From assembly GCA_018292915.2 (NCBI GenBank), contig JACVVK020000532.1, forward strand, positions 22,501 to 86,500: a DNA stretch of 64,000 nt, written 5' to 3'. The translations under genes and the position numbers were made by a program. The notes beneath the pieces are model-generated. The model had not been told where the DNA came from and did no database searches. It saw only the letters and a list, made by a program, of their open reading frames with translations. The DNA comes from Batillaria attramentaria. Taxonomy: Eukaryota; Mollusca; Gastropoda; Batillariidae. Shown here in pieces: positions 31,761 to 43,419 of this stretch; position 1 is the stretch's first letter; every line of letters starts with the position of its first letter.

Positions 31761-32236
31761 CCACCCCCGTTCCCCTCCCTCCCCCGAAAAAAGCCACCCA
31801 TTCCGATCCCCTTTACTTGTCGCATTCTAGAAATAAGGTTGTCTCTTCTATTCATATGTGTTAGACCGCTAGATCAGAGCACTCCTATCTGATGTCCTAA
31901 CATGATTCAAATCATACATCTGTTTTCATTCAAGACACCATTTTGCATTTCAGCCACGTGATACACACAGGTTTTAGAATTACCCTACTGCAAGTAACTT
32001 TGTAACAACAAAAAATCTCATCTGTTAGTTTGATCTAGTGACAACGGTCCTTTGGAAAACATTTTTGTGGAGGGATTCTTGAGAAACGTTTCACAAAGTA
32101 AATTATGCCAAGAAGCAGTTTACATTCTCATAAATGTACTATTAATAAGCGGAAGAGTTTTACAACCTGAGAGACACTAATCATAGGCATGGCAGCATTA
32201 AACAACCAATCGTTAACAAGAAGTCAAGTCCCGTAC

Positions 32237-32446
32237 CGAGACACAGCTGACGATGTGTTGGCGCCCTCTCCAGGTCGTCACGGAGCGCCGCCAGTATGGA
32301 CTTGGCTAAATCTCGACACGATAGTCTCCCAATCGATATGTGACCGCGGTACACGGCCACGGCAAGGTCCAGTAACTCTTGTTTTACAGACGGCGGCATG
32401 ATGTGCTGGTGAGTTTCACACAGCATCGCCAGCAAAGACAAAGCAT
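32237..32446 (-). CDS. Gene B Y-type ARM-like exon, last copy
   Basis: 210 bp, acceptor ATTCTACAG, donor GTACGG, 2 nt in and 1 nt out, like every Y exon. Peptide ALSLLAMLCETHQHIMPPSV then KQELLDLAVAVYRGH and AKSILAALRDDLERAP. It is diverged from the other Y exons but has the same three-helix plan and the same phases. Confidence 0.75.
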
Positions 32447-32519
32447 CTGTAGAATGTGTGTAACGGAATCAGTGTCGCGGTATGCAGCAGGGTTCATTCA
32501 CACACCAAAAGCAGTTACG

Positions 32520-32559
<40 letters not shown>
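32520..32559. repeat. (AATC)n microsatellite
   Basis: Ten AATC units in the intron between E4-type and Y-type exons. Confidence 0.95.
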
Positions 32560-32560
<1 letters not shown>

Positions 32561-32906
32561 GTGATGACTGCGACAAGACAGGATGGCGGGTGGGGACCCT
32601 CAATCAGACAATCAAGTAAAACGCAAACCTTTTTTTCCAGTGAGTCACTGGCAGGTATGGCCACGCTAGGATCTATCCATTGCTATGAAACTTGTCAGTA
32701 ACAGAAACATAGAAATATGTAAGATACGTGTGCCCGAGTTTAGATCACACATCGTTTGTCAGAAGGGAGATAAGACTGTAGGCCTACTCCTACACCGTGT
32801 AATACACTGTCTGTATCGTTATTCCGTTTCCGTGTTTGTCTCCCTTTCCTTACGTCCAGTATACGAGTTATGCCACACGTCTTGTTCTGCTCTCTACTTA
32901 CTATAC

Positions 32907-33011
32907 TTTTCTGCACGTTGTATGTTTTCCTGACACGCTCCATCAGGCCGGACACAACACCCCGCTCTAACAACACCCGCACAATGACGTCATTACCAGT
33001 TAACTCAGACC
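32907..33011 (-). CDS. Gene B E4-type ARM-like exon, last copy
   Basis: 105 bp, acceptor CTGTTTCAG with 2 nt in. Peptide SELTGNDVIVRVLLERGVV then SGLMERVRKTYNVQK. The donor that keeps phase is GTATAG after 32907. A stronger-looking GTAAGT six bases later would break the frame with the next exon. It is the same exon as 1552, 43673 and 51982 but shorter at its 3' end. Confidence 0.65.
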
Positions 33012-33299
33012 CTGAAACAGCAAGAGTACATGGATTACTCCTGCATTAACGACATGGTAGCTGAACCTTGGCTACAGTTTCTGTGAACATAGCTATAATT
33101 GTGATGGCCGCTTAGAAGTGGAGGGGAGATAATAACGGCCAATACAAGGCGCTGCAAGACATTTATACAGAATGCATGTAATCTGTGGATGCCATGATCT
33201 TGGTGATTCTAACCAAGTAAACATACAGCGGTGGTTACACGGGGAAACACTACACAGCCGCACCACATGAGCCAGTGACAACCTGTTTCCGTGGAAATG

Positions 33300-33640
33300 A
33301 AATTTGGTGTAGTTTGTCCATGTGCAACTGGGTCGGCTCTCCGTTATGTACATTCTGTACACAGGAGACAGGGACTATACTGCACACTTGTTTGGGGATT
33401 GTCATGTAGTTCAAAGTTTGTGGAATGAACTCCTGTCTCTCTTGCACTCTAAGTGTAGATTTGTATTTAGTTAAGGACTGGCTCTTTTTGAAGAGGCACA
33501 CTGTAACAGACAGGCCACTGGACTTCATCATACTATTGTCAAATTTGTTATTTAGGAAGAAAAAGTACAGGGTACTTATAGGCCCAGTGTACATGCCTTC
33601 AAGTTTTGAATGGGTTTACTGTGATACCGACTTCGGGTGA
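33300..33640 (+). pseudogene. LINE (non-LTR retrotransposon) 3' end fragment
   Basis: Plus strand translates, with one stop, to CNWVGSPLCTFCTQETGTIL HTCLG, the C-x2-C-x4-ET…H…C zinc-knuckle block found after the reverse transcriptase of many LINEs, and further on to DRPLDFIILLSNLLFRKKKYR, the usual hydrophobic–basic end. It is broken and lies antisense in a gene B intron. Confidence 0.65.
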
Positions 33641-33909
33641 TGTTATTTTGTACATTTTCCCCTACGCCTTTTGATTCTGAATGATCCGATACAGGACGAG
33701 AAAGGAACGTCAACTGGCCTCCGAGAAGCATAGTGAGATAGTACGGACAAGACAGAGACAAATGGCTTTATAGATCTGATAAAGGAGTTTTTCACTAAGC
33801 TTTAGATTTCCAATGGTTATCACAGGACACCACATTGACTAAAGTAGCTTGAGTGATATTCTAATTCTGACAGACAAGAGCGACATCAGCGGGTGTCCAG
33901 AGTAACGCT

Positions 33910-33910
<1 letters not shown>

Positions 33911-33949
<39 letters not shown>
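33911..33949. repeat. (CT)n(TA)n microsatellite
   Basis: CT then TA repeats. Absent from the paralogous site near 45.9 kb. Confidence 0.9.
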
Positions 33950-34132
33950 GAGCGCTTTGAGACAGCGTCTAAAAGGATACTGCGCTATATAAATACATAC
34001 ATTAAGATAGCTTGTAGCCGCATGGTGGAGAACAAAACTGACAACATGTCGCTAACGTAGAAACGCTAGAAATCAGTATATTTCTAACTGAACCTTAACA
34101 TTATCATTAAAAGCAAAAGTACGCAAACTCAC

Positions 34133-34459
34133 CGAACAGTTTGAACCTGGGCTGATTGTGCAGATCAGGAGACAACTCTTTCATGATTTTAATGGCAGTC
34201 ATGACGTTCCTCGCAGTCTTGGCAGTCTTGGTAGTCTTGGTAATCCTGACAGTCTCGGCAGTTCTGACAGCATCGTAAGCATCGTTATCGTCAGTATCGT
34301 CATCGTCATCATCGTCTGCCACACATTTCTTGCAGTGGAATTCTATTACCGAATTACTGCAGTACGCTAAACAAGCTGAGCGGAGAATGTCCTCTTTAGT
34401 GCTCTCTGGTAAATCTTCAGGTCTCTTTGACACCAACTTAAGGAGCAGGGAAAGGTAAT
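34133..34459 (-). CDS. Gene B Y-type exon with long acidic/basic insert
   Basis: 327 bp, acceptor TTTTTTTACAG, donor GTGAGT, 2 nt in, 1 nt out. It opens YLSLLLKLVSKRPEDLPEST then KEDILRSACLAY, and ends MKELSPDLHNQPRFKLFG. Between them is a low-complexity insert: an Asp run (VADDDDDDDTDDND) then TVRITKTTKTAKTAR, made by GAT and CC(A/G)AGACTG-like DNA repeats. The insert makes this copy about 100 bp longer than the others. Confidence 0.8.
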
Positions 34460-34928
34460 CTGTAAAAAAAGTAATGATGTGTTTTATCAAGATAATCATA
34501 TCTAAAGTTCTTGAAAGAGGTAGTGGGAAGGTGTGGGCAGGCACGCTCTAAAACTGCCCAGAGAGTTTTTTTTTTTCCTCCAAAACAAGAGTTGAGAGAG
34601 ATTCAAGTGAGTGCTAATGCAATCCTGATCACTTTTCATGACTATAGGAAAAATAAGGTAAGATATAATTTACATCACTTAAACATAACAGGCAACTTTT
34701 CAAGAGACTTTGGACGATTACACCGGGTCACTATACGCTTTGCTTTTATGAAAGAAAAAAAAAACATAACAGTTTCCAGTCCATCAATGTTTGATATTAA
34801 GGATCACTAATCGATCTGATGGATTTCGCGCCATACAAGTATCTTCTCTCCTAACAACTCCCGGATTTTCACCAAACCAAAATCACTGTTAATGCAAACC
34901 TCATGGTGCATGATGTGCGGTTACTGAC

Positions 34929-35030
34929 CGTTAGTGGCATCAGCGTCATCGAGTAGTTTCAGAAGATCCTTGGAAGCCGGCAGCAGACAAAGGGGAGACA
35001 GGGGCACGTGGAGGGTGAGTGTGGCGGGGA
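34929..35030 (-). pseudogene. Gene B S-type exon with 1-bp deletion
   Basis: Acceptor TTTTCCTGACAG, donor GTCAGT. It is 102 bp where the three sister S exons are 103 bp. The missing base near 35005 shifts the frame after SPPHSPST and gives an early stop. Either the exon is skipped (which changes phase if skipped alone) or the transcript is lost. Confidence 0.75.
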
Positions 35031-35327
35031 CTGTCAGGAAAATAACAGATCATACTGTCAGCTACACGCTGCCGTCTCCACAAAGCACTGTGGTGCATAA
35101 ATGTCTCACACACAGATAAGCACGCACACATGCACGCACGCACACACGCGCAGAGAGAGAGAGAGAGAGAGAGAATGACAATTCCTTTGCCTACACTACA
35201 ATGATTTAAAAGGAGTATAAAAGCAGACAAACTGAGAAATGGGAAGAACAAACAGACAAACAAAAACCAAAACAAATACATCTACGTTCAAAGGTGAAAT
35301 GAAAGATGCATGAATGAATCAACTTGA

Positions 35328-35328
<1 letters not shown>

Positions 35329-35421
<93 letters not shown>

Positions 35422-35494
35422 CTCTCTCTCTCACACACACACCACTCTCTCCTCTCTCTCTCTCTCTCACTCACACACACACACACTCTCTCTT

Positions 35495-35528
<34 letters not shown>

Positions 35529-35549
35529 TCTCTCTCTCTCTCTCTCTCA

Positions 35550-35614
<65 letters not shown>

Positions 35615-35636
35615 AATCAATCAATCAATCAATCAA
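35329..35636. repeat. Compound (CT)n/(CA)n microsatellite with (AATC)n end
   Basis: Eight or so alternating CT and CA blocks. The paralogous site 47023-47131 has a single CT and CA block, so it expanded here. Confidence 0.95.
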
Positions 35637-36212
35637 TTAAATTACAATGAAAATGTAGTAATGCATGTGTAGGTCAAAGCATTGTAAAAGTGGTAGCGTC
35701 ATACTAAATGAATCCTGAAGTACAAGTGTATACACATGAGGAAGTCTGTAGCCACGCCCACTAAATACAACCAATCTTGTGTGGCAACCGCACGCAGCGC
35801 ACGCTTTTTCACCTTCTGATCTCCCTGTCACATACTCGGACACGCTTAGCAACAGGTGTGGGCTAGCTTATCGGACTAATACGCTCACTTTGATTGGACA
35901 GCATGACCTGTCAGTCAGGAACTGGTTACATGTCAATTGCTGGAAGCGAATAACTGCAAGCACACATTGGTTTAGGGATCGGAGCATGAGAGCCAGAACT
36001 TGAACTGAGAGACTTGTTCTAAAGAGGGAGAGTGAAGTGGAGTTTTTGACTGCTGGCGGGAACTAGTGTAAGAACTAGAGAAGGTTAAACTCGTTTTGTA
36101 TCTACATCTATCTTTAGGGGGCGGGATACTCTGAACTTGAGTTTAATCTAGAAGCAGCAGCAGAGAGAGGGTGGGTTGGTGGGTGTTTCGGAGTTTTACG
36201 TTCCTTTCCACA

Positions 36213-36216
<4 letters not shown>

Positions 36217-36291
<75 letters not shown>

Positions 36292-36299
36292 AGAGAGAG
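36217..36299. repeat. (GA)n(CA)n(GA)n microsatellite with SINE tail piece
   Basis: Simple repeats. Just left (36165-36215) is GGGTGGGTTGGTGGGTGTTT and AGTTTTACGTTCCTTTCC, an inverted tail of the 22.08-kb SINE family. The paralogous site at 47.66 kb lacks both, so SINE plus repeats were gained here. Confidence 0.75.
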
Positions 36300-36327
36300 G
36301 TGCACAAGGGGGAAAAATACAACTTAC

Positions 36328-36437
36328 GTCACTTTCGTCCATTGATGAATGAGATGACTCCTTACTTTTCTTTATCTTCTCACTGTCCGCATCCTCACTT
36401 TCTTGTTGTTCAAACCCTCCTTTGCTGAGTATCATTT
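36328..36437 (-). CDS. Gene B linker exon L
   Basis: 110 bp, acceptor TTTTGTCTTAG, donor GTAAGT, 2 nt in, phase 0 out. Peptide MILSKGGFEQQESEDADSEK then IKKSKESSHSSMDESD. Acidic, basic, then Ser/Asp-rich with casein-kinase-like sites. Paralogue at 47710. Confidence 0.8.
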
Positions 36438-37397
36438 CTAAGACAAAATAATTATGAATAAACCGTGTAAACAGCATTATCATCTACCATTTTCTATTTA
36501 TACACTTAAATCTTTGTCATCTTTGTGATTTTCCTGCTAACAGATCGTTTTGAGCTGTTTTCGCGGTGTCTATCATCACACAACTTAGACAATTGCACTG
36601 ACAACATCTCAAATCCTGGCACTAGGCCAACTAAAGCGACAAAAGCGTACTCATTGACGCAGTGCACACACTCAGCGGAGAGTGTTGTACATGTACCTAC
36701 AGTCGTAGAATTTCAATGTTCGACCGCTCACACAGTGTGTAAACAAGATTGTATTGCATTAACAGTTCTACTGATTAATCATCAAGAAAGCATTTCGAGC
36801 ACACAAGTTAACTCACAAGAGAAACTGTCACAAAACAGAAGCTGGCTTCGTAAACATAGAAATAGCCAGTGTAACTTTCCTCGGAATACGTGTACTAGTA
36901 AAAACATTCCAGAATATTCGTTCTGTAGAGAACAAAATTATGGGACACGCGTGAGCACACGTGGAAAAAAAAACAGATCACTGGGGGTCAACTTACTGCC
37001 TCATTGTCGTGAATCATAACGTATAGTGACTACACGTGCAAACACACTGCAAGCACATTGATACAAATAACAAAAACATTTTGGATTACATCAATATAAA
37101 TATATTCCTTTGGAGAGATTCTGCTTAAACCATACACCTTGCAAAACAAAGCAGTAGTTTCACTAAAAGTAGCCGGGAGAGCGGCACATAGCACACGTTG
37201 TAACGTTAGAAATACAGTAGTCTCCATCTTCTAACCGAACGTTTGTCTGTTTAGTATAGGGACTAAGCCGAGAAATCCACCTCGGCCGAAAGTGGCCTGC
37301 GCGCCGTGCTGTACAGCAAAAACTAAGTTTTTGTTCGATTCAGTCCAAGGCTGTAATCTCAAACTCAATGTTACAGTCACAACCTACACATACGCAC

Positions 37398-37628
37398 CGT
37401 AAACTTTGAACCTGGGCTCGTCGTGTAGATCAGGAGACAGCTTGCGTATGATAGCTTTGGCAATCTCATCAGCGGTGGGATAGAAAAAAACCAAGTCATC
37501 GGTTTCGATTTCGGATGCCGGTGCCATGCCGAACATCAAACAGGCAGAGCACAGAATGTCCTTTTTAGTGCGTTCTGATAAATCTCCATGTCTGTTTGAC
37601 ACCAGCTTCTTGAGAAGGTGTACATAGT
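37398..37628 (-). CDS. Gene B Y-type ARM-like exon
   Basis: 231 bp, acceptor TTTTTGCAG, donor GTGCGT, 2 nt in, 1 nt out. YVHLLKKLVSNRHGDLSERT then KKDILCSACLMFG, with a middle ETDDLVFFYPTADEI and end IIRKLSPDLHDEPRFKVYG. The start and end are conserved in all Y exons; the middle is free to vary. Confidence 0.8.
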
Positions 37629-38152
37629 CTGCAAAAATGTAACAGATATTAACATTGTTATCACGCCCACAGCTGATTGATAACAGACGGGAAACTGCAT
37701 ACGCAAGATCTTTGTGAAACAGCAATGTCTGAGTCTGCCGCAATCTGATCGGACATACTCTATAAGAAAGTACTTTATCTAATACTAAAACTGTCCCTCC
37801 ACCTCTCCCAGTCGTTTTCGTGAGGAAAATACAGTGTTGGTATGGTGCAGACCGCGCACACTCGTCTTAGAATTCGTTAAGATGGTTCCTTGTCGCTTTA
37901 CGCAGAAATAAGTCTCAGCAATTAATAAATTAAATTAAATATTTTTTTAAAATCCATACAAGGCCTACAGTTACTAACCATAAGTGGCATCGGCGTCTGC
38001 GGTACTTTCATAAAATACTTGAAAGCCGGCAGAAGACTAATGAATCGATTCGTGCTGTAGGAGTATCTTCTCTCCCAACAACTCCCGGATTTTCACCGAA
38101 CAAAATCACCGTAAAAAAGAAAACCCATGGTGCATGATGTGCGGTTACTGAC

Positions 38153-38255
38153 CGTTAGTGGCACCAGCGTCATCGAGTAGTTTCAGAAGATCCTCGGAAG
38201 CCGGCAGCAGAGAAAAGGGAGACACGGGACACGTGGAGGGTGAGTGTGGCGGGGA
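38153..38255 (-). CDS. Gene B S-type exon
   Basis: 103 bp, acceptor TTTTCCTGACAG, donor GTCAGT, phase 0 in and 1 out. Peptide SPPHSPSTCPVSPFSLLPAS then EDLLKLLDDAGATN. The Ser/Pro-rich start is followed by a short helix that runs straight into the first helix of the next Y exon. Confidence 0.75.
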
Positions 38256-38344
38256 CTGTCAGGAAAATAACAGATCATACTGTCAGCTACACACTGGTGT
38301 AAACGTATTATTACTAACAAAGTTAATAAAACTTGTCGTCGCCG

Positions 38345-38372
38345 CGCGCGCGCGCACACACACACACACACA

Positions 38373-38418
<46 letters not shown>
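38345..38418. repeat. (CG)n(CA)n microsatellite
   Basis: CGCG run then CA tract. On the minus strand the GT tract begins about 50 bp after the L exon donor at 38470. Confidence 0.95.
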
Positions 38419-38423
<5 letters not shown>

Positions 38424-38470
38424 CGCAAGTGCACAAACGAACGAACGATCGCGAGAACTTACACACGTAC

Positions 38471-38574
38471 ATGATTTTCTTCGCGTGATGAGGAAACCTT
38501 GCCCTTCCTTTTCCCTCTAGTCTCACTGGTCTCAGCCCCTCGCTGATCAAACTCGCAACTTCTCAGGATCAGTT
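38471..38574 (-). CDS. Gene B linker exon L
   Basis: 104 bp, acceptor TTCTGTTAG, donor GTACGT, 2 nt in, phase 0 out. LILRSCEFDQRGAETSETRG then KRKGKVSSSREENH. The basic cluster GKRKGK is NLS-like. Paralogue at 49581. Confidence 0.75.
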
Positions 38575-39204
38575 CTAACAGATAAAATTAAAAGTAAACG
38601 ATATTAAAAACAGACATTTTATTTACACTGGCACTGCAGCCCGGCATGTAGATTCCTGCATTATCGTGGGTACCGCTGGACGTATGAGCGTTGTGATTTA
38701 CGTGAACGAAAGAAAAAAATCAAAGTTGAAAGACTTATTCCGTACGGAGTTACTATAATTGTGGCATGACTGACCGAGCCTCGGACACGATGTATGTCAC
38801 ACTTAAAGATCTAATACAGACGACCAGACTCGCGTGGACCCAGTCATTAGTTTGAACGGTCAGGATGTTTTAAATCTGAAAGCCGCGTAACCGATTTACA
38901 TATCACTGACCATTTCATGTTGTAACTTTTTAATTTCTGCTTTGCATCTTCTTTATTTTGTAGTTGTGGGTAGCACTGAACACAAAGATACTACCAGTCT
39001 ACTAATTGAAATTCTAGCATCCAATTTTCACTACAACATTTGATGTTTGGGAACATGCATGACCTGGCGGCAACCAAATGATTTTACATGATAAACTGGC
39101 TTTATAATTGTGTACACATCATAATTATACAACCCATTTTGAAGTCACTTAGTCTAATTGAATCTTGTAAGTCTAAGGCTACACAATCATAGAATCGCAC
39201 GTAC

Positions 39205-39414
39205 GGTAAAACTTGAACATTGGTCCTTCAATCAGACCGGGAGACAGCGTGGTTATGATCCCAAAGGGCTGTCATTCCACCAACATTGAACAGTAGTTGA
39301 GCAGCTCTTGCACCACCATACACTGAACACACAAGGCGGAGAAGGTCTTGGATCGTACTTTCTGCTAAATGTTCACGACTGTGTGACACCAGGAAGTAGA
39401 GAACCTCAAGTAGC
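39205..39414 (-). pseudogene. Gene B Y-type exon, frameshifted with stop
   Basis: 210 bp with intact borders (acceptor TTTTGCAG, donor GTACGT). After YLRF a 1-bp loss against the copy at 50386-50610 moves the frame, which meets TAG within 17 codons. A second indel restores the frame before LSPGLIEGPMFKFY. The total length still fits the phase, but the exon cannot be read through. Confidence 0.75.
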
Positions 39415-39779
39415 CTGCAAAACAGTAATTATCCTCATACTGGAAGACCATAAAAGTATTTCGAATAAAGGGGAAAAAAGAAGAGAAGAAAGAAGATGAA
39501 GAAGAAGAATAATTCTATGGAGACATGTAATGCGTGTGGTGGTGTACAATGGAGACATCAAGGGGGCAAAGATAAACTTGCGTTCTTTGACTGTAAAACG
39601 GTCTAATGTAAACAAGGCATAGACCACGACGAGAACACTAGAAACAAACCTTTGAAGTAAGAATAAAAGCTAACAGAGAATACACATATAAATGATGAAA
39701 AAACCCATATTACTGAGCTCAGTGTGCTAAAAGGCAAATGTGTGAAGACAAGTTATATAGGTGACGCGCAACACTGTTC

Positions 39780-40170
39780 TGATGGGTTTTAATGTTGTTT
39801 CCATAGTAATAGAAACACCACCATAGGACGGGCCAAAAGTTCCACGTTCAAAGGCAAGTTTTTGTGATAAAAACACTCGTCACTGCCGTTCTAAGCAAAG
39901 ATGATGGCGCAAGTCTAACTCTGACAATGACGTCAACGGAAACATTCGTCATCAACGCAGACGTGCGTAGCTGTGTCTTTTGTTATGTTGTTTCCATAGT
40001 AATGGAAACAACATAATAGGACGGGCTAAAATTTCCACGTTCATTATAGGCAAGCATCTGTGGTACAAACGCACGTCACTGCCGATCTCCCGCAGAGACG
40101 ATTTTGCAAGTGTAACTCTGACAATGACGTAAGAAAACTTGCGTCATCGATGCTGACGCGTATGGTGTTC
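39780..40170. repeat. Tandem duplication, unit about 204 bp
   Basis: GTTGTTTCCATAGTAATAG (39790) and GTTGTTTCCATAGTAATGG (39993) start two units that share GGACGGGC(C/T)AAAA, TTCCACGTTCA and TAACTCTGACAATGACGT. The string CCATAGTAATGGAAAC is itself nearly palindromic (TTCCATAGTAATGGAA). Confidence 0.8.
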
Positions 40171-40264
40171 CGAACGCACTTCTCCTCCTCAGTGAGTGCC
40201 GTCTGTGCGGATGTGTGTGCGTGTGTGCGTGTGTGCGTGCGGCTGTGTGTGTGTGTGAATTGTG

Positions 40265-40900
40265 TCCAGGCCCGTTTCTTCGAAAATACTCAACCGAATG
40301 GCTTCAAATTTGGGGTATCCAAATATATCAAAATGTTACATTAGACGATTCAAGCGTGTGATGATTGCTTAAGTGATTTGGGAGTTATCGCCCTTTTGAG
40401 ACAAGTTGGTTGTCTTTCGTGTACAGGCGTAATATTTATTTAAATCACTCAATTTTTTGGCAGTAGATAGCTTGAATACGGACTCTGAACAGAGTCACTA
40501 CTAGAAAATGGTCGCTCTTATAGTTTTCATGTAAACCGAGCCTGAGTTGACATTGCATGTGAACCCAGTTCAGATGCCTATTTCTCCGAAAATACTGAAC
40601 CGATCGATTTCAAATTTGGGGTTTCTAAATGAATCAAGATTGTTGAATAGAAGGCCCGATCCAGGTACGATTGCACACATGATTTGCGAGTTACCGCCCT
40701 TTTCAGAAAAAGTGGCTTTCTGGCGTTTAAAGGCGTAATATTTACCTAAACCACTCCATTTTTTGGACATAGATAGCATGAATACGGACTCTCAACTAAG
40801 TGAATTTTGGAGGTTGTCGCTTTTATACTTTTGGCGTAAGCCGTACCTGATGAAAGTGCTGGTGAACACACTTTAGATCTCAAAATCGCTCCTACTATAC
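40265..40900. repeat. Tandem duplication, unit about 303 bp
   Basis: Two units starting TTTCTTCGAAAATACTCAAC and TTTCTCCGAAAATACTGAAC, with shared TTCAAATTTGGGGT, GAGTTA(T/C)CGCCCTTTT, GGCGTAATATTTA and GAATACGGACTCTCAAC strings. The composition and the motif GAAAATACT…CGA…TTCAAATTTGG resemble a dispersed satellite. Intronic to gene B. Confidence 0.8.
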
Positions 40901-41009
40901 ATAGATAATGAGCCTGGGGTGCCATAAAAATATACAAAAAAATTAGAAAAATTCACTGCAGCCGTTATCGTCAGTTGACTTGAAAATTTGTACTCACAGC
41001 ACATTTCCT

Positions 41010-41535
41010 CTACAAGCCACACGCCTCACAAACATCGAAGAAGAGACGCACGCGCACTGACGTAAAGTAAGTGCGTCATGTTTGATTGACGTGATGCTGT
41101 TTTTTCTTGGGGGTGTCTCGCCACTTTCTTTCCGAATTCCTCTGTTTGGAGACGTGGTGTATTTTACTTCTACTATGTCGCCATCTTCGTGCAATCGCAG
41201 AGAAGACACGGGATATAACAGAATACAACTCCAATACTTTATGAACAGAATATGCACGGAGAACAAATTCATGAAAGAAGAAGAACCCAGAACGCTGTGC
41301 AGGGCTGCTTACGTACTGAACAGGTCAGATCCATCGCAGAAAAGGCACGCGCGCACTGACGCAAAAGGCAGTATCAGCGTCATTTTTCCGACGTCATGTT
41401 TGATTGACGTGATACTGGCATTTCTTGGGGATGTGTCGCCACTTTTTGGACGTTCTCTATGTGTAGACGGGGAAAGCGGGAGTTTCATTGATGTAGTGTG
41501 CTTTGTTTTTCCCACTGACTCTCACTCAATAGCAT
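41010..41535. repeat. Tandem duplication, unit about 310-320 bp
   Basis: Two units with GCGCACTGACG, GTCATGTTTGATTGACGTGA and CTTGGGG(G/A)TGT(C/G)TCGCCACTTT. The second is shorter at its end. No coding sequence is supported. Confidence 0.75.
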
Positions 41536-41581
41536 AGTAGAGTGTGAGGACACCACATAGGTCTCAATGGAGCACAAACGC

Positions 41582-41661
41582 GGCTCACGCGAGTCTCTGT
41601 GTGTGTGTGTGCGCGTGTGCACGTGCGTGCGTGCGTGTGAGTGTGTGCGCGCGCGCGTGTG
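41582..41661. repeat. (GT/GC)n alternating purine–pyrimidine tract
   Basis: GTGTGTGCGCGTGTGCACG-type sequence, prone to Z-DNA. Confidence 0.9.
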
Positions 41662-41944
41662 TATGTCTGACATAACACATAGTTAGAAAACGTTCGCCGC
41701 GCAGACTTGTCTGTTAAACATATTGGGTCGGTATTAATTCGATCTTTACACTGCGCACGCAGCAGCAACACTTCAATTTTCATGGGCCTGCTTTCATTGC
41801 AAGAACTGTATCAAAGTTATTACGCCATATGTATTATGCGTCATCCCAGTGAGCAAAAACGTCATAGATTTCAAAGAATACAACTTGACGTCTCTCTTCC
41901 AAAAACAAGATTGGTGTGACAGCCCGGTCAGTTGTTTCCATTCC

Positions 41945-41953
41945 GAGAGAGAG

Positions 41954-41998
<45 letters not shown>
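41945..41998. repeat. (GA)n(GT)n microsatellite
   Basis: Short GA block followed by a GT block. Confidence 0.95.
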
Positions 41999-42099
41999 AT
42001 ACATGGCATTACAAAAGAACGACCGTGACGATAGCAGGTGATCAAATGGAAACAACATATTGGGCTGGTGGCCATCTTGTTTGTGTTTTGTTGGTATGC

Positions 42100-42860
42100 T
42101 GATAGATAACAGCTGTATTGTTCTTTTGAAGATTGAGTGAGACAGAGACGTTGCTATGTTTAGTTCATATTGTGTTTTAGTAATGTAAATCTGTTTCCCG
42201 TGATCCAGAAGTTTCTATTGTTATCACGAGTATTCGAGAAGTGGTGACCTTGTTTTTGACTGTAGCTTATTTCGCCTCGGGCGGCAGCATGCACTTAGGG
42301 CCAAGGGCTGAGTCGCTCGGAAATTTCGTGCAAATCGTATTGTTATGACTTGTTTACGATTAGAAGGTGTTATATAACGCGCCTAGAGTCGGCGGGTGTG
42401 TACTCCATTATTCTGGATTCTTCTTAAGTTTTAAATAAAGTAATAAGGTAACTCACGTTTTGATTTCTGATTGGTTCTTTTATAATAGTGGTTCAGAATG
42501 TGCTAGAATGCTGTGTCTGTATATAAGACCCTACGATGTTTGCGTGTGTGTGTGCACGAGATAAGCTTGTGTGTGCGAAGCTTGAAAGTGCTGTTAACAC
42601 CAGAGAAGCGCTGTAATAAACTCCACACGGTTATAACTCTTCTACGCGCTCACTAGTCTTTTGTTGTGAGTGAAATATACGCAGTCTACGCTCGTATAAG
42701 AACTCCCTACGTGAGGAGTGTTCGCCTGTGTCATCGTATTCCCTCGATGAGGCGACGGGCTCTTCAACATTTCTCCACACGTAACAGTAGCTCAGACAGA
42801 TTTTGTGGGGGAAAATATTTCTGAGGTAGGGGTGGTTTGCATGTAAGGTCGACTGTCTAC
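42100..42860 (+). mobile_element. Possible solo LTR or promoter-bearing repeat
   Basis: Contains, in order, TATATAAGACCC (42519-42530), a GT-rich stretch, CTGTAATAAACTCC (AATAAA-type signal near 42613-42620) and TTGTTGTGAGTG. A TATA box and a polyadenylation signal about 90 bp apart are how LTRs are built. I could not find a TG…CA border or a target duplication. Confidence 0.25.
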
Positions 42861-43277
42861 GAAACGACTCCATATCTTGAATATTGAGAATAACAGTGAT
42901 TTTAGCTAAACATATTTTTTCAAGTTTCTGTCAGAAGCGCCGGTCCAAACAGTTTAAACGTCGGGCTTTCGTAAGTACATTCCGAGGCATTGAAGTCAAC
43001 GTTTCACCAGCCCTCTAGATTTTCCAGATATTTTGTAAAAAAAAAAATAAAAAAAATCAGGCAGGGAAGTCACAACAGCAGCAGGGAAACCACAAGACAC
43101 GGACAAGCATACGACCTGCGTGACGCTAGCGTCAAATGTTTGGTTCACAGACAAAATCTGTAAATATCGTCACTGTCTCCGACATTTTACCATCCCTCTA
43201 GATCGTCCAGTGACAGACGACCTGCGCTAGTGAGGCTGCATGACGTCAAATGCTTAGTTCACGGAATGGACGTCAAA

Positions 43278-43317
43278 TCTCTCTCTCTCTCTCTCTCTCT
43301 CTCCCTCTCTCTCTCCC
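43278..43317. repeat. (CT)n microsatellite
   Basis: CT tract just left of the third partial copy of the large block. Confidence 0.95.
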
Positions 43318-43419
43318 AACATCCTAGATCTACTACAGCGTAGCGGGTCTAGTGTCTTTGGTAGCTCTAACACATTTTGAAGAGAGAAAGAAAACAACAA
43401 CTGAAAACATCAAGAAACA

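Larger units (their letters stand above)
33900..39640. repeat. Segmental duplication B, copy 1
   Basis: Matches 45.83-50.85 kb in the same orientation through exons Y-S-L-Y-S-L-Y and their introns. Differences are mainly in microsatellites and small deletions (for example about 50 bp near 37105-37155 missing at 48.47 kb). Confidence 0.85.

Noticed and set aside
42631..42873. 80-codon minus-strand frame
   Set aside because: No recognisable domain or splice borders. It overlaps a possible LTR-like repeat.
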